DNA of 10,925 nucleotides, from assembly GCA_030067055.1 (NCBI GenBank), contig JASJAL010000189.1, positions 1 to 10,925 of the forward strand. Reading direction: 5' to 3'. This document shows, in pieces, positions 1-6,849 of this stretch. Each line of letters begins with the position of its first letter. The stretch's first letter is position 1. Made by a program: the position numbers and the translations under genes. This DNA is from Kiloniellales bacterium. GTDB taxonomy: Bacteria > Pseudomonadota > Alphaproteobacteria > Kiloniellales > JAKSBE01. The notes under the pieces were generated by a model. It worked only from the letters and a program-made list of their open reading frames with translations, was not told where the DNA came from and did no database searches.

Positions 1-179
1 GTGCGCGCCGCGCGCTCGCGGACGGAGAACTTGCCGAAGCCGGGGATCTGGATCTCGCCGCCCTTCTTGCAGTCCTGCATGATGGACTCGAAGATGCCGT
101 CCACGGCCTGGCGGGCGTCCGCCTTGGTGCAACCGGTCGCGTCCGCGACCAGATCGACGAATTGGTCTTTCGCGCTCAT
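1..179 (-). CDS. HU-family DNA-binding protein (N-terminal part, cut by window edge)
   Basis: The first 59 codons of a minus-strand gene read MSAKDQFVDLVADATGCTKA and onward, with IPGFGKFSVRERAAR at about residues 45-59. This is the N-terminal helical dimerisation half of HU/IHF proteins followed by the strand GFGxFxVxxRxAR that leads into the DNA-binding arm. The arm itself lies beyond the window. HU proteins are about 90 residues, so roughly two thirds is visible. They bend and compact DNA in the nucleoid as dimers. The start is the ATG at 179; GAGGAA lies a few bases upstream on the minus strand. The gene is divergent from the XylX-like gene with a 333-bp gap. HU versus an IHF subunit cannot be settled without the arm; the Ser/Lys-rich start favours HU. 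The family call is secure, the exact paralogue is not. Confidence 0.88.
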   Translation of the reverse strand, partial: MSAKDQFVDLVADATGCTKADARQAVDGIFESIMQDCKKGGEIQIPGFGKFSVRERAAR

Positions 180-402
180 GTTTCCTCGCTAGGTCAGAGG
201 TTGAGCCGAGGCCGCCGGTCTCGTGAAGGGATCGCCGGTGGCCCCATACGCCCCAATTTGAGTCGCTGGAAAAAGGTCACTCGGCATCGGCGGTGCAGCC
301 TCGGGCTCGTTAAGGAGACAGCGGAATCCGGGCGGCTCACGACCACCCTGTGTCTGCCCTAAAGCGATTCGGCCGCCTTTGCCAAGCCCCTCGTGCCTGG
401 GG

Positions 403-438
403 CCGGAGCGCCTCCGGGCCGGGTTTGGCGGCCCGGAG
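403..438 (+). promoter_or_regulatory. Overlapping, mutually exclusive hairpins
   Basis: CTCCGGGCC (412-420) pairs perfectly with GGCCCGGAG (430-438) around a 9-base loop. The same left arm can instead pair with upstream CCGGAG (403-408) around a 3-base loop. The two folds exclude each other, as in attenuators, but neither is followed by a T-run and it is not known that the stretch is transcribed. It lies 75 bp before the XylX-like start. Confidence 0.35.
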
Positions 439-439
439 A

Positions 440-478
440 CTCGGCAGGGGGCCCGAACCTGATATGCTGCCGGCCGAG
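440..478 (+). promoter_or_regulatory. Possible extended -10 promoter within an inverted repeat
   Basis: TG-A-TATGCT (460-468) resembles an extended -10 element (TGnTATAAT), about 45 bp before the ATG at 513; no good -35 hexamer is visible at 17 bp. The element is bracketed by CGGCAG (442-447) and CTGCCG (467-472), and by CTCGGC (440-445) and GCCGAG (473-478). A repressor site overlapping the promoter is possible, but short GC-rich repeats also arise by chance here. Confidence 0.3.
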
Positions 479-494
479 TCGCGAGGCCGAAATG

Positions 495-504
495 AGGGGA
501 GGAG
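495..504 (+). promoter_or_regulatory. Ribosome binding site deciding the XylX-like start
   Basis: AGGGGAGGAG ends 8 bases before the ATG at 513. It overlaps the alternative in-frame ATG at 492 and rules against the longer reading starting at GTG 393, whose extra 40 residues are low-complexity and unlike the family. Confidence 0.75.
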
Positions 505-512
505 CTGGGCAA

Positions 513-1688
513 ATGGAGGCGCATCTGACCCCGGCGGCGGTGTTGCCGGCGGACGGGACGGCGGGAACCCTGGTCGGGCGGGCCCGGGTGCCCGGGAGCC
601 CGGCCGGACCCAGCGTGGTGGCGATTCGGGACGACGGCGTGATCGACCTTTCCGGTGTTGCGGCGACCATGGCGGACCTCATGGCCGCGCCGGACCCGCT
701 GGCACTGGCCCGCGCGGAGGGACCGAAGCTGGGCGGTCTGGAGGAGATCCTGGCGAACAGCGCCCACGACGCGCGCGATCCGGCCTTGCCCCGGTTCCTG
801 GCGCCGGTCGACCTGCAGGTGCTCAAGGCCAGCGGCGTGACCTTCGCGACCAGCCTGCTGGAGCGGGTGATCGAGGAGAACGCCCGCGGCGACGCCAGCA
901 AGGCGGAGTCGATCCGCAGCACCATCACCGAGGTCCTGGGCGGCGATCTCTCGCAGATCGAGCCGGGCTCCGAGGCCGCGCAACGCCTCAAGGCGCACCT
1001 GGTCGAGCAGGGCGCCTGGTCGCAGTACCTGGAGGTCGGCATCGGCCCCGACGCCGAGGTCTTCACCAAGGCGCCGGTCCTCTCGGCGGTCGGCGTCGGC
1101 GCCGAGATCGGCATCCGCAGCGATTCGACCTGGAACAACCCGGAGCCGGAGCTGGTCGCCGTGGTCGACCCGGAAGGCCGGATCCGGGGCGCCACCCTGG
1201 GCAACGACGTCAACCTGCGCGACTTCGAGGGCCGCAGCGCGCTCTTGCTCGGCAAGACCAAGGACAACAACGCCTCGACCGCGCTGGGCCCCTTCATCCG
1301 CCTGCTCGACGAAAGCTTCACCCTGGACGACCTGCGCCGGACCACGATCAGCCTCAGGGTCGTGGGCGAGGACGGCTTCGAGCTGAGCGGGACCAGCTCG
1401 ATGTCAGAGATCAGCCGCGACATCACCGACCTGATCGGCCAGACCTACGGCGCCAACCACCAGTACCCCGACGGCTTCGTGCTCTTCGCCGGTACCATGT
1501 TCGCGCCGATCGAGGACCGCGACGCGGCCGGCCAGGGCTTCACCCACAAGCTGGGCGACCTGGTCACCATCTCCTGCCCGGAACTCGGCGGCCTGACCAA
1601 CCGAGTCACCACCTGCGATGCGGCCCCGCCCTGGACCTTCGGCCCGGGCGCCCTTATGCGGAACCTGGCGGCGCGGGGCCTGCTCTAG
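513..1688 (+). CDS. xylX: XylX-like 2-keto-3-deoxy-pentonate dehydratase, FAH family
   Basis: This 391-residue protein belongs to the fumarylacetoacetate hydrolase superfamily and closely resembles, as I recall it, Caulobacter XylX, the 2-keto-3-deoxy-D-xylonate dehydratase that forms 2-oxoglutarate semialdehyde in the oxidative (Weimberg) xylose pathway. Shared stretches include WSQYLEVGIGPDAEVFTK (169-186), WNNPEPELV (207-215), GNDVNLRDFEGRSALLL (230-246), KDNNAS (250-255) and the end TTCDAAPPWTFG (366-377). E211, E213 and D232 match the usual metal-binding carboxylates of the fold. No signal peptide or membrane segment is seen, so it should be cytosolic. The start at 513 is fixed by a strong ribosome site. 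It stands alone on the plus strand; the aldehyde dehydrogenase for its product begins 520 bp further on, behind an inverted small gene. Family is near certain; substrate (D-xylonate versus L-arabinonate derivative) is inferred. Confidence 0.82.
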   Translation: MEAHLTPAAVLPADGTAGTLVGRARVPGSPAGPSVVAIRDDGVIDLSGVAATMADLMAAPDPLALARAEGPKLGGLEEILANSAHDARDPALPRFLAPVDLQVLKASGVTFATSLLERVIEENARGDASKAESIRSTITEVLGGDLSQIEPGSEAAQRLKAHLVEQGAWSQYLEVGIGPDAEVFTKAPVLSAVGVGAEIGIRSDSTWNNPEPELVAVVDPEGRIRGATLGNDVNLRDFEGRSALLLGKTKDNNASTALGPFIRLLDESFTLDDLRRTTISLRVVGEDGFELSGTSSMSEISRDITDLIGQTYGANHQYPDGFVLFAGTMFAPIEDRDAAGQGFTHKLGDLVTISCPELGGLTNRVTTCDAAPPWTFGPGALMRNLAARGLL

Positions 1689-1701
1689 GCGTGGTGCAGC
1701 C

Positions 1702-2088
1702 TCACTGAGCCGGCGTCGCCTTGCAGGTCCCCTGGCTCATGGCCGCGCCGTTGCCCCAATAGACGCGATGGCTGTAGCGGCCGTCCGGCTGGATCCGGAT
1801 CCACGACCGGTTGGTCTCCAGCCGGATCACCAATTCGCCGATGCCTGAGACGCGCCCCTGTCCGGAGGGCTCCGGGCCTTCGAATTCGACCTTCGCAAGA
1901 TCGCCGGCAATGGAAACCCTGAACGGGGCCGTGGGAAGCCTTGTCCGACCGGAGCAAGCGACATGGATGTTCCGGCAGAAGAAGGGCCGAAGCGGCTTGC
2001 AGTCATAGCTGCGCACTTGATCGTCGGCGCGCGCCGCCTGCTGCGAAGACAGCGCGATGGCTAGCGCCAGCAGAAGAAGGGGTGCCAT
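1702..2088 (-). CDS. Small secreted protein of unknown function, four cysteines
   Basis: This 128-residue protein opens with a signal peptide: hydrophobic MAPLLLLALAIAL and a likely signal peptidase I site after AARA near residue 21. The mature part of about 107 residues has four cysteines (30, 38, 45, 122), consistent with two disulfides in the periplasm. The C-terminal stretch GRYSHRVYWGNGAAMSQGTC (103-122) looks like a folded domain's last strands. I do not recognise a family. Codon use with GC-rich third positions like its neighbours and low complexity overlap support a real gene. The ATG at 2088 lacks a strong ribosome site. It runs opposite to the metabolic genes, ending 13 bp from the XylX-like stop and divergent from the aldehyde dehydrogenase across 120 bp. 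Its location gives no firm hint of function; it may be an unrelated insertion into the sugar locus. Confidence 0.72.
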   Translation of the reverse strand: MAPLLLLALAIALSSQQAARADDQVRSYDCKPLRPFFCRNIHVACSGRTRLPTAPFRVSIAGDLAKVEFEGPEPSGQGRVSGIGELVIRLETNRSWIRIQPDGRYSHRVYWGNGAAMSQGTCKATPAQ

Positions 2089-2191
2089 GACGGGCGAAAC
2101 TACCCCGCGGTGAGACGCCCAGCAACGCCCGACGGCAAATCACTCGTGGCCTGTCGGTCGGGATCGCACTACAACAGGGGCCAAAGCGCAA

Positions 2192-2200
2192 AGGGAGGAG
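2192..2200 (+). promoter_or_regulatory. Ribosome binding site deciding the aldehyde dehydrogenase start
   Basis: AGGGAGGAG ends 8 bases before the ATG at 2209. It supports that start over the longer in-frame reading from 2110, whose 33 extra residues do not resemble aldehyde dehydrogenases. Confidence 0.75.
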
Positions 2201-2208
2201 GCCAGGCC

Positions 2209-3639
2209 ATGCTGCACGCCAATCTGATCGCCGGGGAATGGGTCGAGGACGGGGAGGTCGCGCCCAACATCAATCCCTCGAACACCGCCGACGTGGTCGG
2301 CGAGTACGCCCGCGTCGGGACCGAGGCGGTCGACGCGGCCGTGGCCGCGGCGCGCGCCGCGCAGCCGGCCTGGGCCGACGCCAGCCCGCAGATCCGCCAC
2401 GACGTGCTGGAAGCGGCGGGGGCCGCGATCATGGCGCGCAAGGAGGAGCTGGGTCGCCTGCTGAGTCGCGAGGAAGGCAAGACCCTGGCCGAGGGCATCG
2501 GCGAGACCATTCGCGCCGCCCAGATCTTCAAGTTCTTCGCCGGCGAGGCCCTGCGGGTGCGGGGCGAGAAGGTCGCCTCGGTGCGCCCCGGGGTCGAGGT
2601 CGAGATCGCCCGCGAGGCCCTGGGCGTCATCGGCCTGATCACGCCCTGGAACTTCCCGATCGCCATCCCGGCCTGGAAGATCGCGCCGGCGCTTTGCTAC
2701 GGCAACGGCGTGGTGCTCAAGCCCGCCGACCTGACTCCCGGCTGCGCCTGGGAGCTGGCCAAGATCCTCGACGACGCCGGCCTGCCCAAGGGCGTGCTCA
2801 GCCTGGTGGTCGGCCGCGGCTCGAGCGTCGGCGCGCGTCTGGTCGAGCATCCCGATGTGGACGCCATCTCCTTCACCGGCTCGGTCGCCACGGGCCGCGG
2901 GATCGCCGTCAAGTGCGCCGAGACCCACAAGAAGGTGCAGCTGGAGATGGGCGGCAAGAACCCCATGGTCGTGCTGGACGACGCCGACCTGGAGGTCGCG
3001 GTGCCGGCCTGCGTCAACGGCGCCTTCTTCTCCACGGGCCAGCGCTGCACGGCCTCCTCGCGGCTGATCGTCACGGAAGGCATCCACGACGCCTTCGTCG
3101 ACAAGCTGACCGCGGCCACGGCCGGCCTCAAGGTCGGCGACGCGCTCGATCCCGAGACCCAGATAGGCCCGGTGGTCGACCAGAGCCAGCTCGAACAGAA
3201 CCTGTCCTACGTCGCCCTGGCCGGCGAGGAGGGCTGCGAGGTGGTGGGCGGAGAGCGCCTCGAGCGTGCGACCGAGGGCTTCTACCAGGCCCCCGCAGTG
3301 TTCCTCGGCGCCGACAACGAGATGCGGATCAGCCGGGAAGAGATCTTCGGGCCCTGCGCCTCGGTCATCAAGGTGGCCGACTTCGACGAGGCCCTGGCGG
3401 TCGCCAACGACACCGAGTTCGGCCTCTCCTCGGGGATCTGCACGACCAGCCTGAAGCAGGCTGCGGCCTTCCGGAAGAAGTCACAGGCCGGCATGGTCAT
3501 GGTCAACCTGCCGACCGCGGGCGTCGACTACCACGTGCCCTTCGGCGGCCGGAAGGGCTCCAGCTACGGCCCGCGCGAGCAGGGCAGCTACGCCGCCGAG
3601 TTCTACACCACGGTGAAGACCGCCTACATCGCGCCGTGA
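2209..3639 (+). CDS. NAD(P)-dependent aldehyde dehydrogenase, probably 2-oxoglutarate semialdehyde dehydrogenase
   Basis: This 476-residue protein is a full-length aldehyde dehydrogenase. Visible family marks are TPWNFP with the oxyanion Asn148, the cofactor-binding Lys171 in LKPAD, FTGS (222-225), LEMGGKNP with the general base Glu246, and the nucleophile Cys280 in STGQRCTASS. EIFGPCASV and PFGGRKGSSYGPREQG near the C-terminus are also typical. The specific job is inferred from context: it sits 13 bp ahead of an L-2-keto-3-deoxyarabonate dehydratase and near a XylX-like dehydratase, both of which make 2-oxoglutarate semialdehyde, so it most likely oxidises that to 2-oxoglutarate. Several unrelated ALDH subgroups have this activity, and the sequence alone does not exclude another aldehyde. 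It is the first gene of a two-gene unit with the next; the promoter should lie in 2089-2191. Cytosolic, no signal peptide. Confidence 0.85.
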   Translation: MLHANLIAGEWVEDGEVAPNINPSNTADVVGEYARVGTEAVDAAVAAARAAQPAWADASPQIRHDVLEAAGAAIMARKEELGRLLSREEGKTLAEGIGETIRAAQIFKFFAGEALRVRGEKVASVRPGVEVEIAREALGVIGLITPWNFPIAIPAWKIAPALCYGNGVVLKPADLTPGCAWELAKILDDAGLPKGVLSLVVGRGSSVGARLVEHPDVDAISFTGSVATGRGIAVKCAETHKKVQLEMGGKNPMVVLDDADLEVAVPACVNGAFFSTGQRCTASSRLIVTEGIHDAFVDKLTAATAGLKVGDALDPETQIGPVVDQSQLEQNLSYVALAGEEGCEVVGGERLERATEGFYQAPAVFLGADNEMRISREEIFGPCASVIKVADFDEALAVANDTEFGLSSGICTTSLKQAAAFRKKSQAGMVMVNLPTAGVDYHVPFGGRKGSSYGPREQGSYAAEFYTTVKTAYIAP

Positions 3640-3652
3640 GCGGAGCCGGCCG

Positions 3653-4570
3653 ATGACCGAAGCCTACACCGGGGTCTTTCCGATCGCGCCGACGCCCTTC
3701 GATGAGGATGGCGGGCTCGATCTCGAGGGTCAGAAGCGGGTGCTCGACTGCATGGTCGACCAGGGGGTCGACGGCATCTGCATCCTGGCCAACTACTCGG
3801 AGCAGTTCCTGCTCTCCGACGAGGAGCGGGAGGTGCTGCTGGAGCTTTGCCTCGCCCACGTCGCCGGTCGGGTGCCGGTGATCGTCACCTGCAGCCACTT
3901 CTCGACCCGGATCGCCGCGGCCCGCGGCAAGCGGGCGGCCGAGGCGGGGGCGGCCATGCTGATGTTGATGCCGCCCTACCACGGTGCGGCTCTAAAGGCG
4001 GGCGAGGCGGGCATCGTCGAGCACTTTGCCGCGGTGGCCGAGGCCGCGCGGGTCCCGATCATGATCCAGGACGCCCCGCTCAGCGGCGTCGACCTGCCGG
4101 TGCCGCTGCTGCTGCGCCTGGCGCGGGAGATCGGCGAGGTCGGCTACTTCAAGGTCGAGACCGCCCAGGCCGCGGCCAAGCTGCGCGCCCTGATCGAGGC
4201 CGGCGGCGCGGCCATCGAGGGCCCCTTCGACGGCGAGGAATCCATCACCCTGATGGCCGACCTAGATGCCGGCGCGACCGGCACCATGCCCAGCGCTCTG
4301 CTGCCCGACCTGATCCGGCCGGTCATCGTGCACCATCGCGAGGGCCGTAGAGAGGAAGCGGCCGCCGACTATGCCCGCATCCTGCCGCTGATAAACTTCG
4401 AGAACCGGCAGTGCGGCCTGCGTGCCTGCAAGACCGTGATGATGGAGGGCGGCGTGATCAAGTCGGATGCGGTTCGCCATCCCTTTGCCCCGCTGCATCC
4501 TGCCACCCGGGCCGAGCTGCTGGAGCTGGCCCGGCAGCAGGCGCCGCTGGCGCTGACCTGGGGCCGCTAG
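3653..4570 (+). CDS. araD: L-2-keto-3-deoxyarabonate dehydratase, DapA/NAL superfamily
   Basis: This 305-residue protein has the DapA/N-acetylneuraminate lyase barrel. The Schiff-base lysine is K167 in GYFKVET, and the catalytic tyrosine is Y109 in MPPYHGA. The usual GTTGE and YNxP motifs are replaced by ILANYSEQF (44-52) and MIQDAP (137-142). From memory, that pattern (GVFPxAP, LDLEGQ, CILANxSEQF, PFDGEE-like) matches the Azospirillum brasilense L-2-keto-3-deoxyarabonate dehydratase (EC 4.2.1.43), which dehydrates the substrate to 2-oxoglutarate semialdehyde. That enzyme is called AraD there and is unrelated to ribulose-5-phosphate epimerase AraD. It starts 13 bp after the aldehyde dehydrogenase stop, with CGGAG 8 bases before its ATG, so the two are very likely co-transcribed and catalyse successive steps. 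A hydroxyproline-pathway deaminase or ketodeoxyglucarate dehydratase is less likely given the altered motifs. Confidence 0.83.
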   Translation: MTEAYTGVFPIAPTPFDEDGGLDLEGQKRVLDCMVDQGVDGICILANYSEQFLLSDEEREVLLELCLAHVAGRVPVIVTCSHFSTRIAAARGKRAAEAGAAMLMLMPPYHGAALKAGEAGIVEHFAAVAEAARVPIMIQDAPLSGVDLPVPLLLRLAREIGEVGYFKVETAQAAAKLRALIEAGGAAIEGPFDGEESITLMADLDAGATGTMPSALLPDLIRPVIVHHREGRREEAAADYARILPLINFENRQCGLRACKTVMMEGGVIKSDAVRHPFAPLHPATRAELLELARQQAPLALTWGR

Positions 4571-4577
4571 CCGCAGC

Positions 4578-4594
4578 GCCGATACCCGATCGGC
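4578..4594. terminator. Short hairpin between convergent genes, possible bidirectional terminator
   Basis: GCCGAT (4578-4583) and ATCGGC (4589-4594) form a perfect 6-bp stem with a 5-base loop in the 32-bp gap between the dehydratase and cyclase stops. No T-run follows on either strand, so it is at best a weak or Rho-assisted terminator. Confidence 0.35.
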
Positions 4595-4602
4595 CGACGT
4601 CG

Positions 4603-6006
4603 CTAGAGGACCCAGACGGCGACCTGTTCCTCGCGGCCGCGGATTGGCAGCTCGCCGCGCCGCTCGAGGCCGTCCAGAGTGCTGCCGCCGCCATCCCCGT
4701 CCCGGACCGCCTGCAAGGTGGCGTCGCTGATCGCGGCCCGGCAGTCCAGGCTTCGGGTCAGCTCCTGCAGGCGGCTGGCCACGTTGACCGTGTCGCCGAG
4801 CACGGCGAACTCCAGGCGTCGCTCCGAGCCGATGTCGCCGACCACCACAGGACCGAAGTGCAGTCCAACCGACAGTCTGACGGGCTCCTGCCCCTGGGCC
4901 CGGCGCTGGGCGTTCCAGGCCTCGAAGTCGGCGAGGATCGCCCGGGCACAGGCCAGGGCGTTGTCCGCGTCCCGTGGCGTGGTCTCGGGGGTCCCGAAGG
5001 TTGCCATGACCCCGTCGCCGATGAACTTGTCCAGGGTTCCGCCGTGCTCGAAGACCAGGGTCTCCAAGCGGCCGTGGACGTCGCGCAGCAGCCCGATCAC
5101 CTCGGTCGGCCCGCGCTTTTCCGACCAGTGGGTGAAGCCGACGATGTCGGCGAAGAGCACCGCGACCTCCTGCTCGCGCACCTGTGACAGCGGTGCCTCG
5201 GTCCGGGCCAGGCGGTCGACGATGTTGGGCGGGAAATAGCGCGCCAGGTTGCCGCGTTCGCGCTCGGAACGGACTTGCCGCAGCACTAGGCGCCGGGTTC
5301 GCGATACGACGGCTGCCAGGAGGCCCGCGACGATCAGGAAGACCACGACTTCCTGATAGCGGACGCCCAGGTCGACATATCCGAGGTCGCCCAGCCGGGC
5401 GGCCAGGGAGCTCAAGTCCAAGGGATGCGGGGTCGAAACTATGGTCGTCGGGAGGCTCAACACCCAAAGGACCCCGATCGTCCAGAACAGGGCGCCGACC
5501 AGGCCGCCCCAGGCCATGACGATCGGCCGATAGCTGAAGGCGAGGCCGCTGAGCAGAACGAAAAAGTAGATGAAGTTGCCGAAGCGGAAGGTGACTGGCG
5601 CGGGGTACTCCAGCTGGCTGAAGGGATTCGGATAGATCAGGGTGAAGCTCATCAGGGCGAAGTCGAAGGCCACGAAGGCGTAATCGTGCCAGGTCCGGTA
5701 ATACGCGGACCTCTCGAGCCAGCCCTGCAGCAGGCCGTTGGCTGCAAAGACCGCGATCAGGGCGTGGTAGTAAAGCACGCCGGGAAAGGGAGTCAGGAAG
5801 AGCAGGAGGACCGCGATCGCGAGCAAGGCCAGCAGGCGGCCCTTGAGGGCCAGCTGCAGGCCCTCCCGGCCTTCCCTGTCGATCGCCCGGTCGACCCGGT
5901 CCTGGTCGCGGAACTCCCGACCTGCAACCTCCGCGGTTGGGCCGGAGGTTGGCGTGGTGCTGAGCGCGGTCATCTCCTGTCCCCCTGTAGCGGCGGGTCC
6001 GGCCAT
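4603..6006 (-). CDS. Membrane-bound class III adenylate/guanylate cyclase
   Basis: This 467-residue protein has a soluble N-terminus, about six predicted membrane helices (roughly 55-75, 77-95, 108-125, 143-158, 161-187, 218-236), a charged linker (237-258) and a C-terminal class III cyclase domain (about 278-467). Catalytic features are the metal aspartates D287 in VLFADIVGFT and D331 in KFIGDGVMATFG, the purine-contact K327, and N408 and R412 in GDTVNVASRL. All are present, so it should be active and make cAMP (or cGMP) as a dimer at the inner membrane. The second purine-contact position, Asp in mammalian enzymes and Thr/Ser in many bacterial ones, is A401. The membrane part resembles no named sensor I can identify. 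The ATG at 6006 has no clear ribosome site; the ATG at 5973 has AGGAG directly against it, so the start is uncertain. It is last in a minus-strand run, 80 bp after the GGCT-like gene. Confidence 0.9.
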   Translation of the reverse strand: MAGPAATGGQEMTALSTTPTSGPTAEVAGREFRDQDRVDRAIDREGREGLQLALKGRLLALLAIAVLLLFLTPFPGVLYYHALIAVFAANGLLQGWLERSAYYRTWHDYAFVAFDFALMSFTLIYPNPFSQLEYPAPVTFRFGNFIYFFVLLSGLAFSYRPIVMAWGGLVGALFWTIGVLWVLSLPTTIVSTPHPLDLSSLAARLGDLGYVDLGVRYQEVVVFLIVAGLLAAVVSRTRRLVLRQVRSERERGNLARYFPPNIVDRLARTEAPLSQVREQEVAVLFADIVGFTHWSEKRGPTEVIGLLRDVHGRLETLVFEHGGTLDKFIGDGVMATFGTPETTPRDADNALACARAILADFEAWNAQRRAQGQEPVRLSVGLHFGPVVVGDIGSERRLEFAVLGDTVNVASRLQELTRSLDCRAAISDATLQAVRDGDGGGSTLDGLERRGELPIRGREEQVAVWVL

Positions 6007-6086
6007 CGGCGCCAGGACAGGGTCGCGCCGACGGCGACAAAGATCAAACGGCGAGATAGGGGCGGCGTTCGGGCGCGGCCGGCGAG

Positions 6087-6833
6087 TCAGCGCCGCGCCG
6101 CGGCCCTGAAGTGCGGCGTCTCGGGCGCAAGCGCTTCGGCTTGCAGGCGCCGGGCCAGGCGCTGCCGCGCCTCGGGATCGGCGACGTGGTCGAGGATCAT
6201 CGCGTCCAGGTCCTGATCCGGACGGTGCCGCTCGCGCAGCCAGGCCTGGACCTCTTCCTGATGCAGCGCGCGGTGTTGCCGGTTGCGGCTGGGCAGGGCG
6301 GCGAGGCCAATCGCGTCGCCTTCGATCGCCAGGCAGCCGTGTCGGCCGAGGTAGAGCGCGATCTCGTCGAGCTGGGTCGCGGGTCCGGCGTCGAGCGCAA
6401 GGGCGACCGACTCGAGGCGGCCGTAGGCGTAGCCGGCGACGCCTTCGGTTTCGTGCATGCGCTGCAGCTGGGCCTCGGTCAGCCAGGTCACCGCGAGCGC
6501 CGCCTCGCAGCCGGGCGCGTGCTGCAGAGTCGAGGATACGGCGCCGTAGCGCGTGATGTGGGCGGCATAGACCACATCGTAGTCGCGCAGCCAGGCGCGG
6601 GTGACCGGAACCGCTGCGTCTTCCTCGCTCAGGTGGCCGAACTTGCGGGCCAGCTGCGCCGGCGCCCGGTTCGAGCCGTGCGCCAGGACCGGGTGGCGGT
6701 CGGCGAATCTCGCCTCATCGATGGGCCGGATCTGGCCATCGGCGAAGACGAAGGACTCCCCGGGCGCGGCGAAGGGATAGCCCTTCGCCAGCGCAAGACG
6801 CTCCTCGGGTGCTTCGGGTAGAGGCCAGGGCAA
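6087..6833 (-). CDS. Uncharacterised protein with gamma-glutamylcyclotransferase-like motifs
   Basis: About 248 residues from a TTG start at 6833. HPVLAHGSN (47-55) resembles the nucleotide-like loop YGSN of gamma-glutamylcyclotransferase/AIG2 folds, and LTEAQLQRMHETEG with E128/E130 resembles the segment that carries their catalytic glutamate, followed by YAYGRL. The usual Tyr of YGSN is His here (H52). These similarities suggest the fold, not a substrate. The rest, including an Arg/Gln-rich C-terminus (RQRLARRLQAEAL), is unfamiliar. The open frame extends upstream to 7151, but the extra part overlaps the DUF4170 gene and is low-complexity, so translation should begin after its stop at 6850. 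No ATG or GTG is suitable; TTG 6833 is the best candidate, 16 bp after that stop, with no strong ribosome site, which suggests translational coupling. It likely shares a transcript with DUF4170 and the cyclase. Confidence 0.72.
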   Translation of the reverse strand: MPWPLPEAPEERLALAKGYPFAAPGESFVFADGQIRPIDEARFADRHPVLAHGSNRAPAQLARKFGHLSEEDAAVPVTRAWLRDYDVVYAAHITRYGAVSSTLQHAPGCEAALAVTWLTEAQLQRMHETEGVAGYAYGRLESVALALDAGPATQLDEIALYLGRHGCLAIEGDAIGLAALPSRNRQHRALHQEEVQAWLRERHRPDQDLDAMILDHVADPEARQRLARRLQAEALAPETPHFRAAARR

Positions 6834-6849
6834 GGCGTGCCGCCGCTGC

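Larger units (their letters stand above)
180..512. other. Intergenic region between divergent HU and XylX-like genes
   Basis: This 333-bp stretch holds no convincing gene: short open frames here are continuations or shadows without ribosome sites. It should contain the promoters of both flanking genes. The right part (about 400-480) is very GC-rich and full of self-complementary sequence, listed separately: a perfect 9-bp hairpin, an overlapping 6-bp hairpin and an inverted repeat around a possible -10 element. The left part (180-400) shows nothing I can name. Confidence 0.7.

Noticed and set aside
359..1426. Long minus-strand open frame (355 codons) opposite the XylX-like gene
   Set aside because: It is antisense to a gene with strong family motifs, is Ser/Arg/Pro-rich and arises from high GC; no ribosome site.
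2110..2208. N-terminal extension of the aldehyde dehydrogenase
   Set aside because: The 33 extra residues do not resemble the family, and a strong ribosome site sits before the ATG at 2209.
3653..4570. Dihydrodipicolinate synthase (DapA) of lysine synthesis
   Set aside because: The Schiff-base lysine and fold are shared, but the GTTGE and YNxP motifs are replaced by ANYSEQF and QDAP, and the gene is coupled to an aldehyde dehydrogenase.
4262..6040. 592-codon minus-strand frame over the cyclase
   Set aside because: It is frame-shifted against the cyclase, is Arg/Pro/Gly-rich, and runs into the dehydratase region; a shadow.
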